The translations under genes were made by a program, and so were the position numbers. Under the pieces are notes generated by a model. The model saw nothing but the letters and a program-made list of their open reading frames with translations, was not told the DNA's origin and did no database searches. From assembly GCF_019469205.1 (NCBI RefSeq), contig NZ_CP048265.1, forward strand, positions 1,302,001-1,366,000: a DNA stretch of 64,000 nucleotides, read 5' to 3'. This document shows, in pieces, positions 43,879 through 53,132 of the stretch. Numbering within the stretch: position 1 is the first letter of the stretch; each line of letters begins with the position of its first letter. The DNA comes from Gilliamella sp. ESL0405 (GTDB lineage Bacteria > Pseudomonadota > Gammaproteobacteria > Enterobacterales > Orbaceae).

Positions 43879-44847
43879 TTATTTTCTGGCAACAAATACA
43901 GCTCTAGTTGGGGCGGGATAACCCTCAATCGTTTTTGAGCTATCGTTAGGATCTAAAAAGTCAGCTAATGAATCTGATGTCATCCACGGCGTTTTGCGTT
44001 GCTCATCTAAGCTAGTTTGCGAAATATCCACCAATTTTACTTCACTAAAGCCACATTTTTGTAACCAATTGATCATGGTAGGAACAGACGGTATAAAATA
44101 GACATTACGCATTTGTGCATAACGTTCTCCCGGCATTAGTGCTTGATGCAATTCACCTTCGATAACCAGTGTTTCAAGTATTAACTGTCCACCGTTAACA
44201 AGTTGATCTTTTAGTTGGTAAAGATGATCGAGTGGTGAACGGCGATGATATAAAACGCCCATGGAAAATACCGTATCAAAAGCAGTAAGTTTTGGAAGCT
44301 GTTCAATCCCTAATGGTAATAGATGTGCTCGCTTATCATTACCTAATAGTTTTCGTATTGCTTCAAATTGACAAAGGTAAAGCGCCATAGGATCGATTCC
44401 CACTGCAAGTTTTGCGCCTGCTCCAACCATTCGCCATAAATGATAGCCACTATTACAACCTACGTCTAATACCGTTTTGCCTTCCAGACAGTCAATGTGG
44501 TTAATCAATCGTTCCCATTTCCAATCAGAGCGCCATTCAGTATCAATCTCAATATCATACAAATGAAAAGGGCCTTTACGCCACGGCATCATGGTTTTCA
44601 ATAGTTGTTCTATTCGTTGTTGCTCGCCAGCGCTTAGCGGATGCTCGGTTTTGGCCGTTACACTGTGTAATAGGTCAATGTAATAGGGCGTGATTGTCGG
44701 TAAATGTTTTATGCTATTTAGCCATTGATTAAAACGATTATCAATATTGTGTTTTTGCCAATGGGCTAATTGTGCCGGTAACACTTCAAGCCAATGGCTG
44801 AGCTTATTTTTTGCAATAATCTGGTAAAAATCACCAAAATCAATCAT
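43879..44847 (-). CDS. cmoB: tRNA U34 carboxymethyltransferase CmoB
   Basis: CmoB transfers a carboxymethyl group from carboxy-SAM to 5-hydroxyuridine 34, giving cmo5U. The 322-aa protein (E. coli 323) starts [21 protein letters not shown] and has [16 protein letters not shown]-type motif [29 protein letters not shown] and [16 protein letters not shown]. The C-terminus [25 protein letters not shown] is diagnostic. It follows cmoA, which makes the carboxy-SAM cofactor, by 36 bp. Confidence 0.97.
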   Translation of the reverse strand: MIDFGDFYQIIAKNKLSHWLEVLPAQLAHWQKHNIDNRFNQWLNSIKHLPTITPYYIDLLHSVTAKTEHPLSAGEQQRIEQLLKTMMPWRKGPFHLYDIEIDTEWRSDWKWERLINHIDCLEGKTVLDVGCNSGYHLWRMVGAGAKLAVGIDPMALYLCQFEAIRKLLGNDKRAHLLPLGIEQLPKLTAFDTVFSMGVLYHRRSPLDHLYQLKDQLVNGGQLILETLVIEGELHQALMPGERYAQMRNVYFIPSVPTMINWLQKCGFSEVKLVDISQTSLDEQRKTPWMTSDSLADFLDPNDSSKTIEGYPAPTRAVFVARK

Positions 44848-44883
44848 GCTATTTTCCTTATTAATTACACTAAAAAAAGCGGG

Positions 44884-45681
<798 letters not shown>

Positions 45682-45687
45682 TTAATT

Positions 45688-46833
45688 ATGGCTTTTGTAG
45701 ATCTTTTCACTCCTTTAATCGCTATTTTTGTTAGTGGCTTAGCAACGTTTTATTTAGGAAAAAGGTGGCAGTTTTGGTTTGATATTAAGTTAACCGGTTG
45801 TTATCGATTAATGTATTGGTCATTGGTGGCTATTGCGATTTACTCTTTGATAATTGCTCGATTAGCGAATAATTTTGCTGTTCCACACCTAGTGCTATTT
45901 TTTAATTGTCTGGCATCTGTCGTGATTTGCGCAAGTTTGTTAATTTTACTGGCGGATGCCATTTATTTGGCGAGTAAAAAGCGGTTTAAACTGAAGCTGT
46001 GGTTTAAAATCTGCTATGTGGTTGCGGTTATTTCGTTGTGTTTTTATGGATATAGTTTGGCTGTTAATCCAACAATTGTGCATTATCATGTCAATATTAA
46101 TAAGTCGGCAAATGTCGATCATCTACGTTTTGTGCATCTAAGCGATATTCATCTAAGTGAATTAACATCACCGAAAAGAATTGAACAAATGGTGGAAGAG
46201 GTAAACCAACAACAGGCCGATTTTATTGTGATCACCGGTGATACATTAGATAGGCGCTTAGCGCCATTTACTCAACGAGGTTTTGCTAAACAGTTTCAAC
46301 AATTGAAGTCGAAATATGGTACTTTTGTAATTTTTGGTAATCATGAATATTACCATTCCAAACACGCCGACAATCATGAGCAAGATATTATTGATGCTTT
46401 TGAGCAAGCCAATATGAAAGTATTAAAAGATGATGTTATTTATCTGGATGATGTTGGCATAACATTAATCGGCCGTGATGATCTTTCGTCTTACCGTTAT
46501 CATGCTAAACGAGCGTCACTTGCTGATTTGATGATGTTTAGTGATAGCAATACACCTATAATCTTGCTTGATCATCAGCCCAGCAATCTTGATAAAGCCG
46601 CTAATTTAGGTGTCGATCTGATGCTATCAGGGCATACCCATGGCGGGCAAATTTTCCCAATTAATTTAGTTGTTGATATAATGTATAAAAATCCCTATGG
46701 TTTATATCAAGATACCACACACCATTTTACCAGTATTGTTAGTAGCGGATTTGGTTTTGGTAGTCCTCCTATTCGCTTAATGACACGGGGTGAAATTGGG
46801 GTGATTGATGTGACTTTTAACACTAAACCGTAA
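45688..46833 (+). CDS. Membrane metallophosphoesterase, YkuE/YaeI-like
   Basis: The 381-aa protein has four N-terminal TM helices (residues about 1-130) and a C-terminal calcineurin-like phosphoesterase domain. Metal-binding motifs appear in order: HLSDIHLSE, ITGDTLDRR, FGNHEYY, and SGHTHGGQIFP. Relatives cleave UDP-diacylglucosamine or other phosphodiesters; the substrate here is not known. It is probably transcribed with rnd, which starts 24 bp after its stop. Confidence 0.88.
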   Translation: MAFVDLFTPLIAIFVSGLATFYLGKRWQFWFDIKLTGCYRLMYWSLVAIAIYSLIIARLANNFAVPHLVLFFNCLASVVICASLLILLADAIYLASKKRFKLKLWFKICYVVAVISLCFYGYSLAVNPTIVHYHVNINKSANVDHLRFVHLSDIHLSELTSPKRIEQMVEEVNQQQADFIVITGDTLDRRLAPFTQRGFAKQFQQLKSKYGTFVIFGNHEYYHSKHADNHEQDIIDAFEQANMKVLKDDVIYLDDVGITLIGRDDLSSYRYHAKRASLADLMMFSDSNTPIILLDHQPSNLDKAANLGVDLMLSGHTHGGQIFPINLVVDIMYKNPYGLYQDTTHHFTSIVSSGFGFGSPPIRLMTRGEIGVIDVTFNTKP

Positions 46834-46857
46834 ACTTGTCTCAATAGGAATCTTAAT

Positions 46858-47940
46858 TTGTCTTATAAGCTTATTACCCATAATGACCAGCTAGCTGAAT
46901 TTTGTTTGAACATTCAAAACAGTTCAGCTTTAGCATTAGATACAGAATTTGTACGTACTCGTACGTTTTTCCCTCATTTAGGCTTGTTACAAGTATTTAA
47001 TGGCGAGCATGCAGCATTGATTGATCCCATAGCGATAACTGACTGGCAAGATTTTTTGGCGGTGTTAAATAATCCAAAAATTGAAAAGTATTTTCACTCT
47101 TGTTCTGAAGATATTGAAGTGTTTTTACATCACTTTGGTTGCGTACCAACGCCAATCATTGATAGTCAAATTCTCGCTTCGTTTTTGGATAACCCACTCA
47201 GTAGTGGCTATGCCAGTTTAGTTAATAAATATTTAGCGGTAGAACTGGATAAAAGTGAAACACGAACTGATTGGCTTAAACGACCTTTAACCGATAAACA
47301 ATGCCAATATGCTATCAATGATGTACTGTATCTTTTGCCATTGATGAATAAATTGAAAGCACTGTTAGCAGACAATCATTATTTATCCGCTGCTTATCAA
47401 GAGTGTCAAATGGTGATTAGCCGTAAGTGTGAGGTAATGAATCCTGATGATGCGTATCTCAATATTAAAAATAGTTGGCAATTAAAAGGAAAAAATTTAG
47501 GGCAATTGTATAAATTAGCCCGTTTTCGATATCTGATAGCGAAAGAGCAAGATATTGCGCTAAATTTTGTTGTGCATGAAGAGGTCTTATTTAAAATAGC
47601 CCGTTTTTTACCTTCATCGCTCAGTGAGCTGAGTCAATTAGGCATGAAAGGGAAAGAAATACGCCTGTATGGTCAGATGATTTTAGATATTTTAGCTCAG
47701 CCGACGCCGGACATTGCACCGATTTGCCGGGTTAACCGTTATCCTAATTACAAAGATATCTGTGAACAATTGAAAAATGCGGCACAAGCCATTGCTTCTC
47801 AAACCGGGCTTAATCCGGATTTATTGCTTTCAAGGCGGTTGATTAATCAATATGTAAAATGGCAAGCGGATAAAACCAGTACTGAGCCTGAAATATTACA
47901 GGGTTGGCGTAAACCTTTATTTGAAAAGTTTGGTATTTAA
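46858..47940 (+). CDS. rnd: Ribonuclease D
   Basis: RNase D is a 3'-5' exonuclease that trims tRNA and other stable RNAs. The 360-aa protein has the DEDDy residues D28 and E30 (ALDTEFVRTRTF), D85 (CSEDIEVF), Y151 and D155 (YAINDVLYLLP), followed by an HRDC domain with AVNFVVHEE-like LNFVVHEEVLF. The start is a TTG at 46858 with AGGA about eight bases upstream. E. coli rnd is also known to start with UUG, so the weak start may be a conserved way of keeping expression low. Confidence 0.95.
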   Translation: MSYKLITHNDQLAEFCLNIQNSSALALDTEFVRTRTFFPHLGLLQVFNGEHAALIDPIAITDWQDFLAVLNNPKIEKYFHSCSEDIEVFLHHFGCVPTPIIDSQILASFLDNPLSSGYASLVNKYLAVELDKSETRTDWLKRPLTDKQCQYAINDVLYLLPLMNKLKALLADNHYLSAAYQECQMVISRKCEVMNPDDAYLNIKNSWQLKGKNLGQLYKLARFRYLIAKEQDIALNFVVHEEVLFKIARFLPSSLSELSQLGMKGKEIRLYGQMILDILAQPTPDIAPICRVNRYPNYKDICEQLKNAAQAIASQTGLNPDLLLSRRLINQYVKWQADKTSTEPEILQGWRKPLFEKFGI

Positions 47941-47943
47941 AAG

Positions 47944-47964
47944 TCAGCAGGTCATACCTGCTGA
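47944..47964. terminator. Perfect hairpin between rnd and mtnN
   Basis: TCAGCAGGT-cat-ACCTGCTGA is a 9-bp perfect stem just after the rnd stop. No T-run follows, so Rho-independent termination is only probable. Confidence 0.5.
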
Positions 47965-48076
47965 TATAATTAAACCAAGGGCGAGAAACTGGCAATGGGT
48001 AAGCTTTATTATTATCAAAACAGCTTATCAAAATAAAATCGATTTTTTCTTGATTGGTCACCCAAATTAGTCTGAT

Positions 48077-48769
48077 TTACGCCAGTTCAGCAAGCATTGA
48101 CTCGACAATCGCTGAGGAGTGGGCGGCGGCCAGTTTTAAAAATGATTGAAAATCAACCGCTGATTCACTGTCACCATTATCTGAAATCGCTCGTACCACA
48201 ACAAATGGGGTTTTAAATAACCAACAAACATGGCCAATTGCAGCGGCTTCCATTTCAACGGCGATTGCATCCGGGAAGGTTTGTTTGATTCTTTGCAGAT
48301 TTTCTTTACCATTGATAAATGCATCACCACTACCAATTGATCCTTCAACCGCATTAACGCCCTGTTTTTTGATGCAAGATTTTGCTAACGCTTGATATTT
48401 TGAATCGGCGGCGAATGTTACCGGACAACCCGACATTTGTCCCGGTTGATAACCAAAAGCAGTTAAATCGACATCATGGTAAAAAACATCTTTCGATACA
48501 ACAATATCACCAATGTTTAATGCGCTTGATAGCCCACCGGCTGAACCGGTATTAATCACCGCTTCAGCCTGATAATGATTAAGTAAAAGAGTGGTGCCGG
48601 AGGCGGCTGCTACTTTACCAATTCCCGATTGAAGTAAAACAATATCACATCCGGCTATTTGACCAACATGAAAATCGCAACCTAAATGGTGTTCGATATG
48701 ATAATTAGTGATTTTACTTTTTAATATAGCAACTTCTTCTTCCATTGCAGCGATGATAGCAATTTTCAT
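48077..48769 (-). CDS. mtnN: 5'-methylthioadenosine/S-adenosylhomocysteine nucleosidase
   Basis: MtnN (Pfs) removes adenine from MTA, SAH and 5'-deoxyadenosine, feeding methionine salvage and AI-2 synthesis. The 230-aa protein (E. coli 232) keeps the active residues in E. coli numbering: E12 in AAMEEEV, E174 in VEMEAAAIG and D197 in RAISDNGD. The [10 protein letters not shown] block is also typical. It stands alone and is divergent from the ybbO-like gene. Confidence 0.97.
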   Translation of the reverse strand: MKIAIIAAMEEEVAILKSKITNYHIEHHLGCDFHVGQIAGCDIVLLQSGIGKVAAASGTTLLLNHYQAEAVINTGSAGGLSSALNIGDIVVSKDVFYHDVDLTAFGYQPGQMSGCPVTFAADSKYQALAKSCIKKQGVNAVEGSIGSGDAFINGKENLQRIKQTFPDAIAVEMEAAAIGHVCWLFKTPFVVVRAISDNGDSESAVDFQSFLKLAAAHSSAIVESMLAELA

Positions 48770-48867
48770 AATTTCCTCTTAGCTAACGGGCATAATATTA
48801 GGATAAATATGCTATCATAATTGCAGTCTTCAAGCTTGACAATATATCAAACTAATGGAGTTGAACT

Positions 48868-49638
48868 TTGCGCACAATTTTTATAACAGGTTGTTCTAGT
48901 GGTATCGGGCTAATCTCAGCTTTGACATTAAAGCAACGGGGTTATCGTGTTATTGCTTCTTGCCGAAAAATATCAGACCAACAAAAATTAATTGATCAAG
49001 GATTTGAAACCGTGCTACTGGATCTGGATGATCCGCAATCGGTCACGCAGGCGGCTAACGAGGTTTTACGCTTAACCAATGGTAAATTGTATGCACTTTT
49101 TAATAATGCCGGATTTGGTGTTTATGGGCGCTTAAATACAATTAGCCGTGAACAGTTAGAATCTCAATTTTCGACAAACTTTTTTGGTGTTCATCAATTA
49201 ACCCAGTTACTTTTGCCGGCTATGTTAGCGCACAACGAAGGGCGAATTATTCAAACCAGTTCAATTGTCGGTGTTGTCGCCACCCCCGGTCGAGGCGCTT
49301 ATTCAGCCAGTAAATATGCATTAGAAGCGTGGTCTGATGTGTTAAGATTAGAGTTAGCTAAAACCAATATTAAAGTCTGCTTGATTGAACCCGGGCCATT
49401 GAAAACCGACTTTTCAGCCAATGTTAATCAAACCGACAAGGATAAAATTGTCAAAAATCCGCCTATAGCCAAACGCTTTACCTTACCAGCACAAGCCATT
49501 TTACCCTATTTGATACATGCGTTAGAGCATGCTAGACCGAAAATACGTTACAGGGTCACCATGGTAACGAAGTTGGCAGCAATAGCTAAACGTTTGCTTC
49601 CGGATAGATTAATGGATAAAATTTTACAAAATAAATAA
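48868..49638 (+). CDS. ybbO: Short-chain dehydrogenase, YbbO-like
   Basis: The 256-aa Rossmann protein has TGCSSGIGL (cofactor loop, residues 7-15), NNAGFGVYG, catalytic S137-type serine in QTSSIVG and YSASKYALEAWSD with the Y-x3-K pair. It matches E. coli YbbO closely, including the LLPDRLMDKIL end. YbbO-type enzymes reduce aldehydes or ketones with NADP. The start is TTG 48868, fixed by GGAG seven bases upstream; no in-frame ATG exists nearby. It precedes the cnoX gene, a pairing also known in E. coli. Confidence 0.9.
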   Translation: MRTIFITGCSSGIGLISALTLKQRGYRVIASCRKISDQQKLIDQGFETVLLDLDDPQSVTQAANEVLRLTNGKLYALFNNAGFGVYGRLNTISREQLESQFSTNFFGVHQLTQLLLPAMLAHNEGRIIQTSSIVGVVATPGRGAYSASKYALEAWSDVLRLELAKTNIKVCLIEPGPLKTDFSANVNQTDKDKIVKNPPIAKRFTLPAQAILPYLIHALEHARPKIRYRVTMVTKLAAIAKRLLPDRLMDKILQNK

Positions 49639-49668
49639 TACCTAACCATATTATTGATAGGACACGAT

Positions 49669-50538
49669 ATGCAACAGCAATTTATTTTTGATGTCAATGA
49701 ACAAAATATTCAACAGATCATCGAGCAATCTTCTCGATTGCCAGTGCTATTCTATTTCTGGTCTGCAAGAAGTCCCAATTACGAGGCAATGACTCAAACA
49801 TTGACCAAACTCACTAATGAGCATCATGGTCAATTTATTTTGGCTAGCATCAATTGTGATGAACAGCAAATGTTAGCTGCCCAATTCGGTCTTCGTGCTA
49901 TTCCTACCGTCTATCTATTTCAAAATGGTCAACCGGTTGATGGTTTTCAAGGTCCACAGACTGAAGAAGTGATTAAACAATTTTTAGCTAAAGTGTTGCC
50001 AAATGAAGATGAATTAAAACTTGTTGAAGCACAAAATTTATATAATGAAGGGAAATATGAACAAGCATTACCTTTATTAAAACAAGCCTGGCAAAATCTT
50101 ACTGACCATTTAGGGAAACCACGATCTGATATTGCGTTGATGCTGGCAAAAGCGCAAATCGAATTAAAGCAACTGGCTGATGCTAAAGAAGTACTGGCAA
50201 CGATACCATTACAAGATCAAGATTCAGTTTTCCATGGTTTACAAGCTGAGATAGAATTACTTGAGCAAGCGGCAAACTCACCTCAATTGCAGTTACTACA
50301 AGCGCAATTAGCCGAACAACCGGATAATATCGATTTAATGATTCAACTATCCTCACAATTAATGCAGGTTGGTCGACATGAAGAGGCATTAGAATTGCTC
50401 TATAAACCGCTTACCAAAGATCTCAATGCTGGGGAAGGGCGTATTAAAAAGACCTTACTGGATCTGCTCGCAGCCTTAGGTACCAGTAATTCGTTAGCCG
50501 GAACTTATCGTCGTAAACTCTATACTTTACTTTATTAA
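49669..50538 (+). CDS. cnoX: Chaperedoxin CnoX (YbbN): thioredoxin-like domain plus TPR
   Basis: CnoX protects proteins against hypochlorous-acid damage, holds them and hands them to GroEL or DnaK. The 289-aa protein has an N-terminal thioredoxin fold (about 1-110; FYFWSARSPN, FGLRAIPTVYLFQNGQPVDGF) and C-terminal TPR helices. The E. coli SQHC motif is here SPNY: Y38 replaces C38, while C63 in INCDEQQ is kept. ATG 49669 follows AGGA closely; an earlier TTG at 49654 is less likely. Confidence 0.92.
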   Translation: MQQQFIFDVNEQNIQQIIEQSSRLPVLFYFWSARSPNYEAMTQTLTKLTNEHHGQFILASINCDEQQMLAAQFGLRAIPTVYLFQNGQPVDGFQGPQTEEVIKQFLAKVLPNEDELKLVEAQNLYNEGKYEQALPLLKQAWQNLTDHLGKPRSDIALMLAKAQIELKQLADAKEVLATIPLQDQDSVFHGLQAEIELLEQAANSPQLQLLQAQLAEQPDNIDLMIQLSSQLMQVGRHEEALELLYKPLTKDLNAGEGRIKKTLLDLLAALGTSNSLAGTYRRKLYTLLY

Positions 50539-50643
50539 TTGTTAGTCGGTTTTGATGAGGTCACTTGTTGGTTTTCGATCTGAAGTTTGACAGATTAACA
50601 ACAAGTGAACGTTACGATGATAATAGAAGAATAAAATAAGCGG

Positions 50644-50682
50644 AGATTCAACAATGTTAAATTGTTGAATCTTTTGTTTTTT
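50644..50682 (+). terminator. Intrinsic terminator downstream of cnoX
   Basis: AGATTCAACAAT pairs with ATTGTTGAATCT around GTTAA, followed by TTTTGTTTTTT. It runs up to the convergent map stop. Confidence 0.92.
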
Positions 50683-51469
50683 AGTGTTCTATGACTCTAG
50701 GGAAGTCTTCGTCTTTTCGAAGCGTTAAAACCTCAACGCCATTTTCGGTCACTAAAATCGTGTGTTCGTATTGCGCTGAAAGACCATGGTCTTTGGTTTT
50801 CACTGTCCAACCATCTTTCATGGTGCGAGTTCGCCAGTCGCCGGTATTTATCATCGGTTCGATAGTAAATGTCATGCCGGCTTTTAAAATCACACCGCCG
50901 TCATCAGCATCATAATGCAGTACTTGCGGCTCATCATGATAGACTTCGCCAATGCCGTGCCCGCAATATTCACGTACCGATGAAAAGCCAAATTTATCGA
51001 CATATTTTTGGATGGTTTTACCGATCTCTCTTAAACGAATACCCGGTTTAATAATTTTGATTGCTTCATACAAGCTTTGCTGAGTGACTTGGCAAAGTTT
51101 TTCGCCCGCAACTGTTGGTTTGCCAGCAATGTACATGCGAGAGGTATCGCCATGATAACCGTCTTTGATGACAGTCACATCGATGTTTAAAATATCCCCG
51201 TCTTTTAATTTTTTTTCAAAGCTCGGGATGCCGTGACATACTACGTCATTAATTGAAATACAACTGGTATGTTGATATCCACTATAGCCAATATTAGCCG
51301 GAATTGCTTTTTGGACATTGACGATATAATCATAACAAATTTTATCTAGCTCACCGGTACTAATGCCAGGTTTGACATAAGGCTCAATCATTTCTAATAC
51401 TTCTGCTGCAAGCTTTCCTGCAATACGCATTTTTTCAATTTGTTCTGGGGTTTTTAACTTAATAGACAT
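50681..51469 (-). CDS. map: Methionine aminopeptidase type I
   Basis: Map removes the initiator methionine. The 262-aa protein (E. coli 264) has all five metal ligands in E. coli numbering: D97, D108, H171, E204 and E235, in DILNIDVTV, YHGDTSRMY, GHGIGEVYHDE, FTIEPM and QYEHTILV. It stands apart from rpsB and tsf, its usual neighbours in E. coli. Divergent from rlmC. Confidence 0.97.
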   Translation of the reverse strand: MSIKLKTPEQIEKMRIAGKLAAEVLEMIEPYVKPGISTGELDKICYDYIVNVQKAIPANIGYSGYQHTSCISINDVVCHGIPSFEKKLKDGDILNIDVTVIKDGYHGDTSRMYIAGKPTVAGEKLCQVTQQSLYEAIKIIKPGIRLREIGKTIQKYVDKFGFSSVREYCGHGIGEVYHDEPQVLHYDADDGGVILKAGMTFTIEPMINTGDWRTRTMKDGWTVKTKDHGLSAQYEHTILVTENGVEVLTLRKDEDFPRVIEH

Positions 51470-51575
51470 TCAAATATTCCTGTAATATTGATGACAATAT
51501 CCTACCATATACCATTTTTTCGTCAAATTATAGCGAGGCTATTATGCGACAGGTTATCAAGAGTTAATCAATATT

Positions 51576-51611
51576 CTGTAAAGAAGTTTCAGATTTTACC
51601 TATGTTTGAGT
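51576..51611 (-). repeat. Dispersed ~37-bp motif upstream of rlmC (inverted)
   Basis: On the minus strand it reads ACTCAAACATAGGTAAAATC followed by TGAAACTTCTTTACAG, matching the copies at 36962, 43383 and 6114. It lies 76 bp before rlmC, again on the strand opposite to the gene it precedes. Confidence 0.78.
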
Positions 51612-51687
51612 ATAAAAATGAAAAGTAATACTGGTAAAACGACTTTTAAGTATATAATTACCAATTATAAAAAAAGGTTTTATCGTA

Positions 51688-52830
51688 ATGCAATGTCACT
51701 ATTATCAACAAAAGAAATGTTTATCTTGCCAGTGGATTAATCGTCCTTACCCAAAGCAACTCGAAGACAAACAACATGAGTTATTAAAGCAGCTAGCTAC
51801 CTTACAACCCAAAGAAGTTATGGCGCCGTTTGCTAGCCCTGATTCTGCTTTTCGAAATAAAGCGAAAATGGCGGTATTAGGTACCGTTGAAAAGCCGATA
51901 CTAGGGATTGAAAATGGTGATCAAGCTGTCGATTTATGTGATTGTCCGTTATATAGCGCTGGTATGCAAAGTATATTGAAAATAGTGCGTAGTTATATTC
52001 GTAAACAAGGTCTGGTGCCCTATAATATCAATAAACGCAAAGGCGAATTAAAATATGTGATCATTACCCAAAGCTCAATGTCTCAATCAAGCGGCTTTAT
52101 GTTACGATTTGTTTTAAAATCACATAAATTGGTGAGTAAAATTAAAAACTCTTTTCACCAACTACAAGCGACAATTCAAAATTTGCAAGTCGTTTCAATT
52201 AATATTCAGCCGAATCATGCCGCGATTTTAGAAGGGGAAGAAGAGTTAGTTTTGACTAATAATCCATATTTACCCATGACGATAAATCAAATTCCGCTTT
52301 TTATTAAATCGAAAAGCTTTTTTCAAACCAATACTTATATTGCTCAAAACCTGTATAAGACAGCAAGTGAGTGGATTGCTGATTTAGATATTAAGTCCAT
52401 TTGGGATCTATTTTGTGGTGTCGGTGGTTTTGGTTTGCATTGCGTTCAAGCAATGGATAAACAGATACAATTGACGGGTATTGAAATAAGTGCCGATGCT
52501 ATCGATTGCGCAACCCAATCGGCCAAACAACTAGGATTTAATAATTTGACATTTAAATCATTGGATGCAACCCAATATGCAATCGCCGAGCAAGCTGTAG
52601 CGGATTTAGTCTTACTTAATCCACCCAGACGTGGGGCAGGGAGCCAATTGATACAATATTTACAACAGATGTCACCCAACTTTATCTTATATTCAAGTTG
52701 TAACTTATCATCGTTAGTTGCTGATGTTCGCTTGTTATCGGATTATCAAATTAGTAAAGTACAACTGTTTGATATGTTCCCTCATACTTCACATATGGAA
52801 GTGTTGGTTTTATTGGAAAAATTGCAATAA
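51688..52830 (+). CDS. rlmC: 23S rRNA m5U747 methyltransferase RlmC
   Basis: RlmC (RumB) methylates U747 of 23S rRNA. The 380-aa protein (E. coli 375) starts MQCHYYQQKKCLSCQW, giving Fe-S cysteines C3, C11 and C14, with the fourth in LCDCPLY near 84-86. The TRAM-free N-terminus separates it from RlmD. SAM motifs are WDLFCGVGGFGLH and LLNPPRRGAG, and the catalytic cysteine is in YSSCNLSSL. MFPHTSHMEVL ends the family block. AAAAAAGG precedes the start. Confidence 0.96.
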   Translation: MQCHYYQQKKCLSCQWINRPYPKQLEDKQHELLKQLATLQPKEVMAPFASPDSAFRNKAKMAVLGTVEKPILGIENGDQAVDLCDCPLYSAGMQSILKIVRSYIRKQGLVPYNINKRKGELKYVIITQSSMSQSSGFMLRFVLKSHKLVSKIKNSFHQLQATIQNLQVVSINIQPNHAAILEGEEELVLTNNPYLPMTINQIPLFIKSKSFFQTNTYIAQNLYKTASEWIADLDIKSIWDLFCGVGGFGLHCVQAMDKQIQLTGIEISADAIDCATQSAKQLGFNNLTFKSLDATQYAIAEQAVADLVLLNPPRRGAGSQLIQYLQQMSPNFILYSSCNLSSLVADVRLLSDYQISKVQLFDMFPHTSHMEVLVLLEKLQ

Positions 52831-52860
52831 CTTTTTAAACATTTAGGCGAGTTTTTATTA

Positions 52861-52890
52861 ATTGATGATTAATAAGTATTAATCATCAAT
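52861..52890. terminator. Perfect 14-bp inverted repeat after rlmC
   Basis: ATTGATGATTAATA and TATTAATCATCAAT are separated by AG. A T-rich tail follows (TTTCCTCATTTT). It probably ends rlmC transcription, though the stem is AT-rich. Confidence 0.5.
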
Positions 52891-52989
52891 TTCCTCATTT
52901 TACCTCTTAAACTTTGTCGCTTTGATATCAATTAATCTTCAAACACTTCTCTAACTTACGAATATTTTTATGTTTTTTATTTTAATGTT

Positions 52990-53083
52990 AATGATAATTA
53001 TTAGCAAATGGTAATGGTTATCATTATTGTTGATCTTATTTATTATTTTTGATAGATTTACGAAAAAATGATAATTATCAAAA
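52990..53083 (+). promoter_or_regulatory. Fur-box cluster upstream of the heme receptor gene
   Basis: Three Fur-like sites precede the receptor. The best is 53010-53028: read on the minus strand it is AATAATGATAACCATTACC, about 16 of 19 matches to GATAATGATAATCATTATC. Others are AATGATAATTATT near 52990 and AATGATAATTATC at 53068. Iron-dependent repression of the whole operon is inferred. Confidence 0.75.
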
Positions 53084-53132
53084 ATTGGAAATTTAATGCG
53101 AGCAGTTCAATAACATAAGTTTATGGTGAAAA

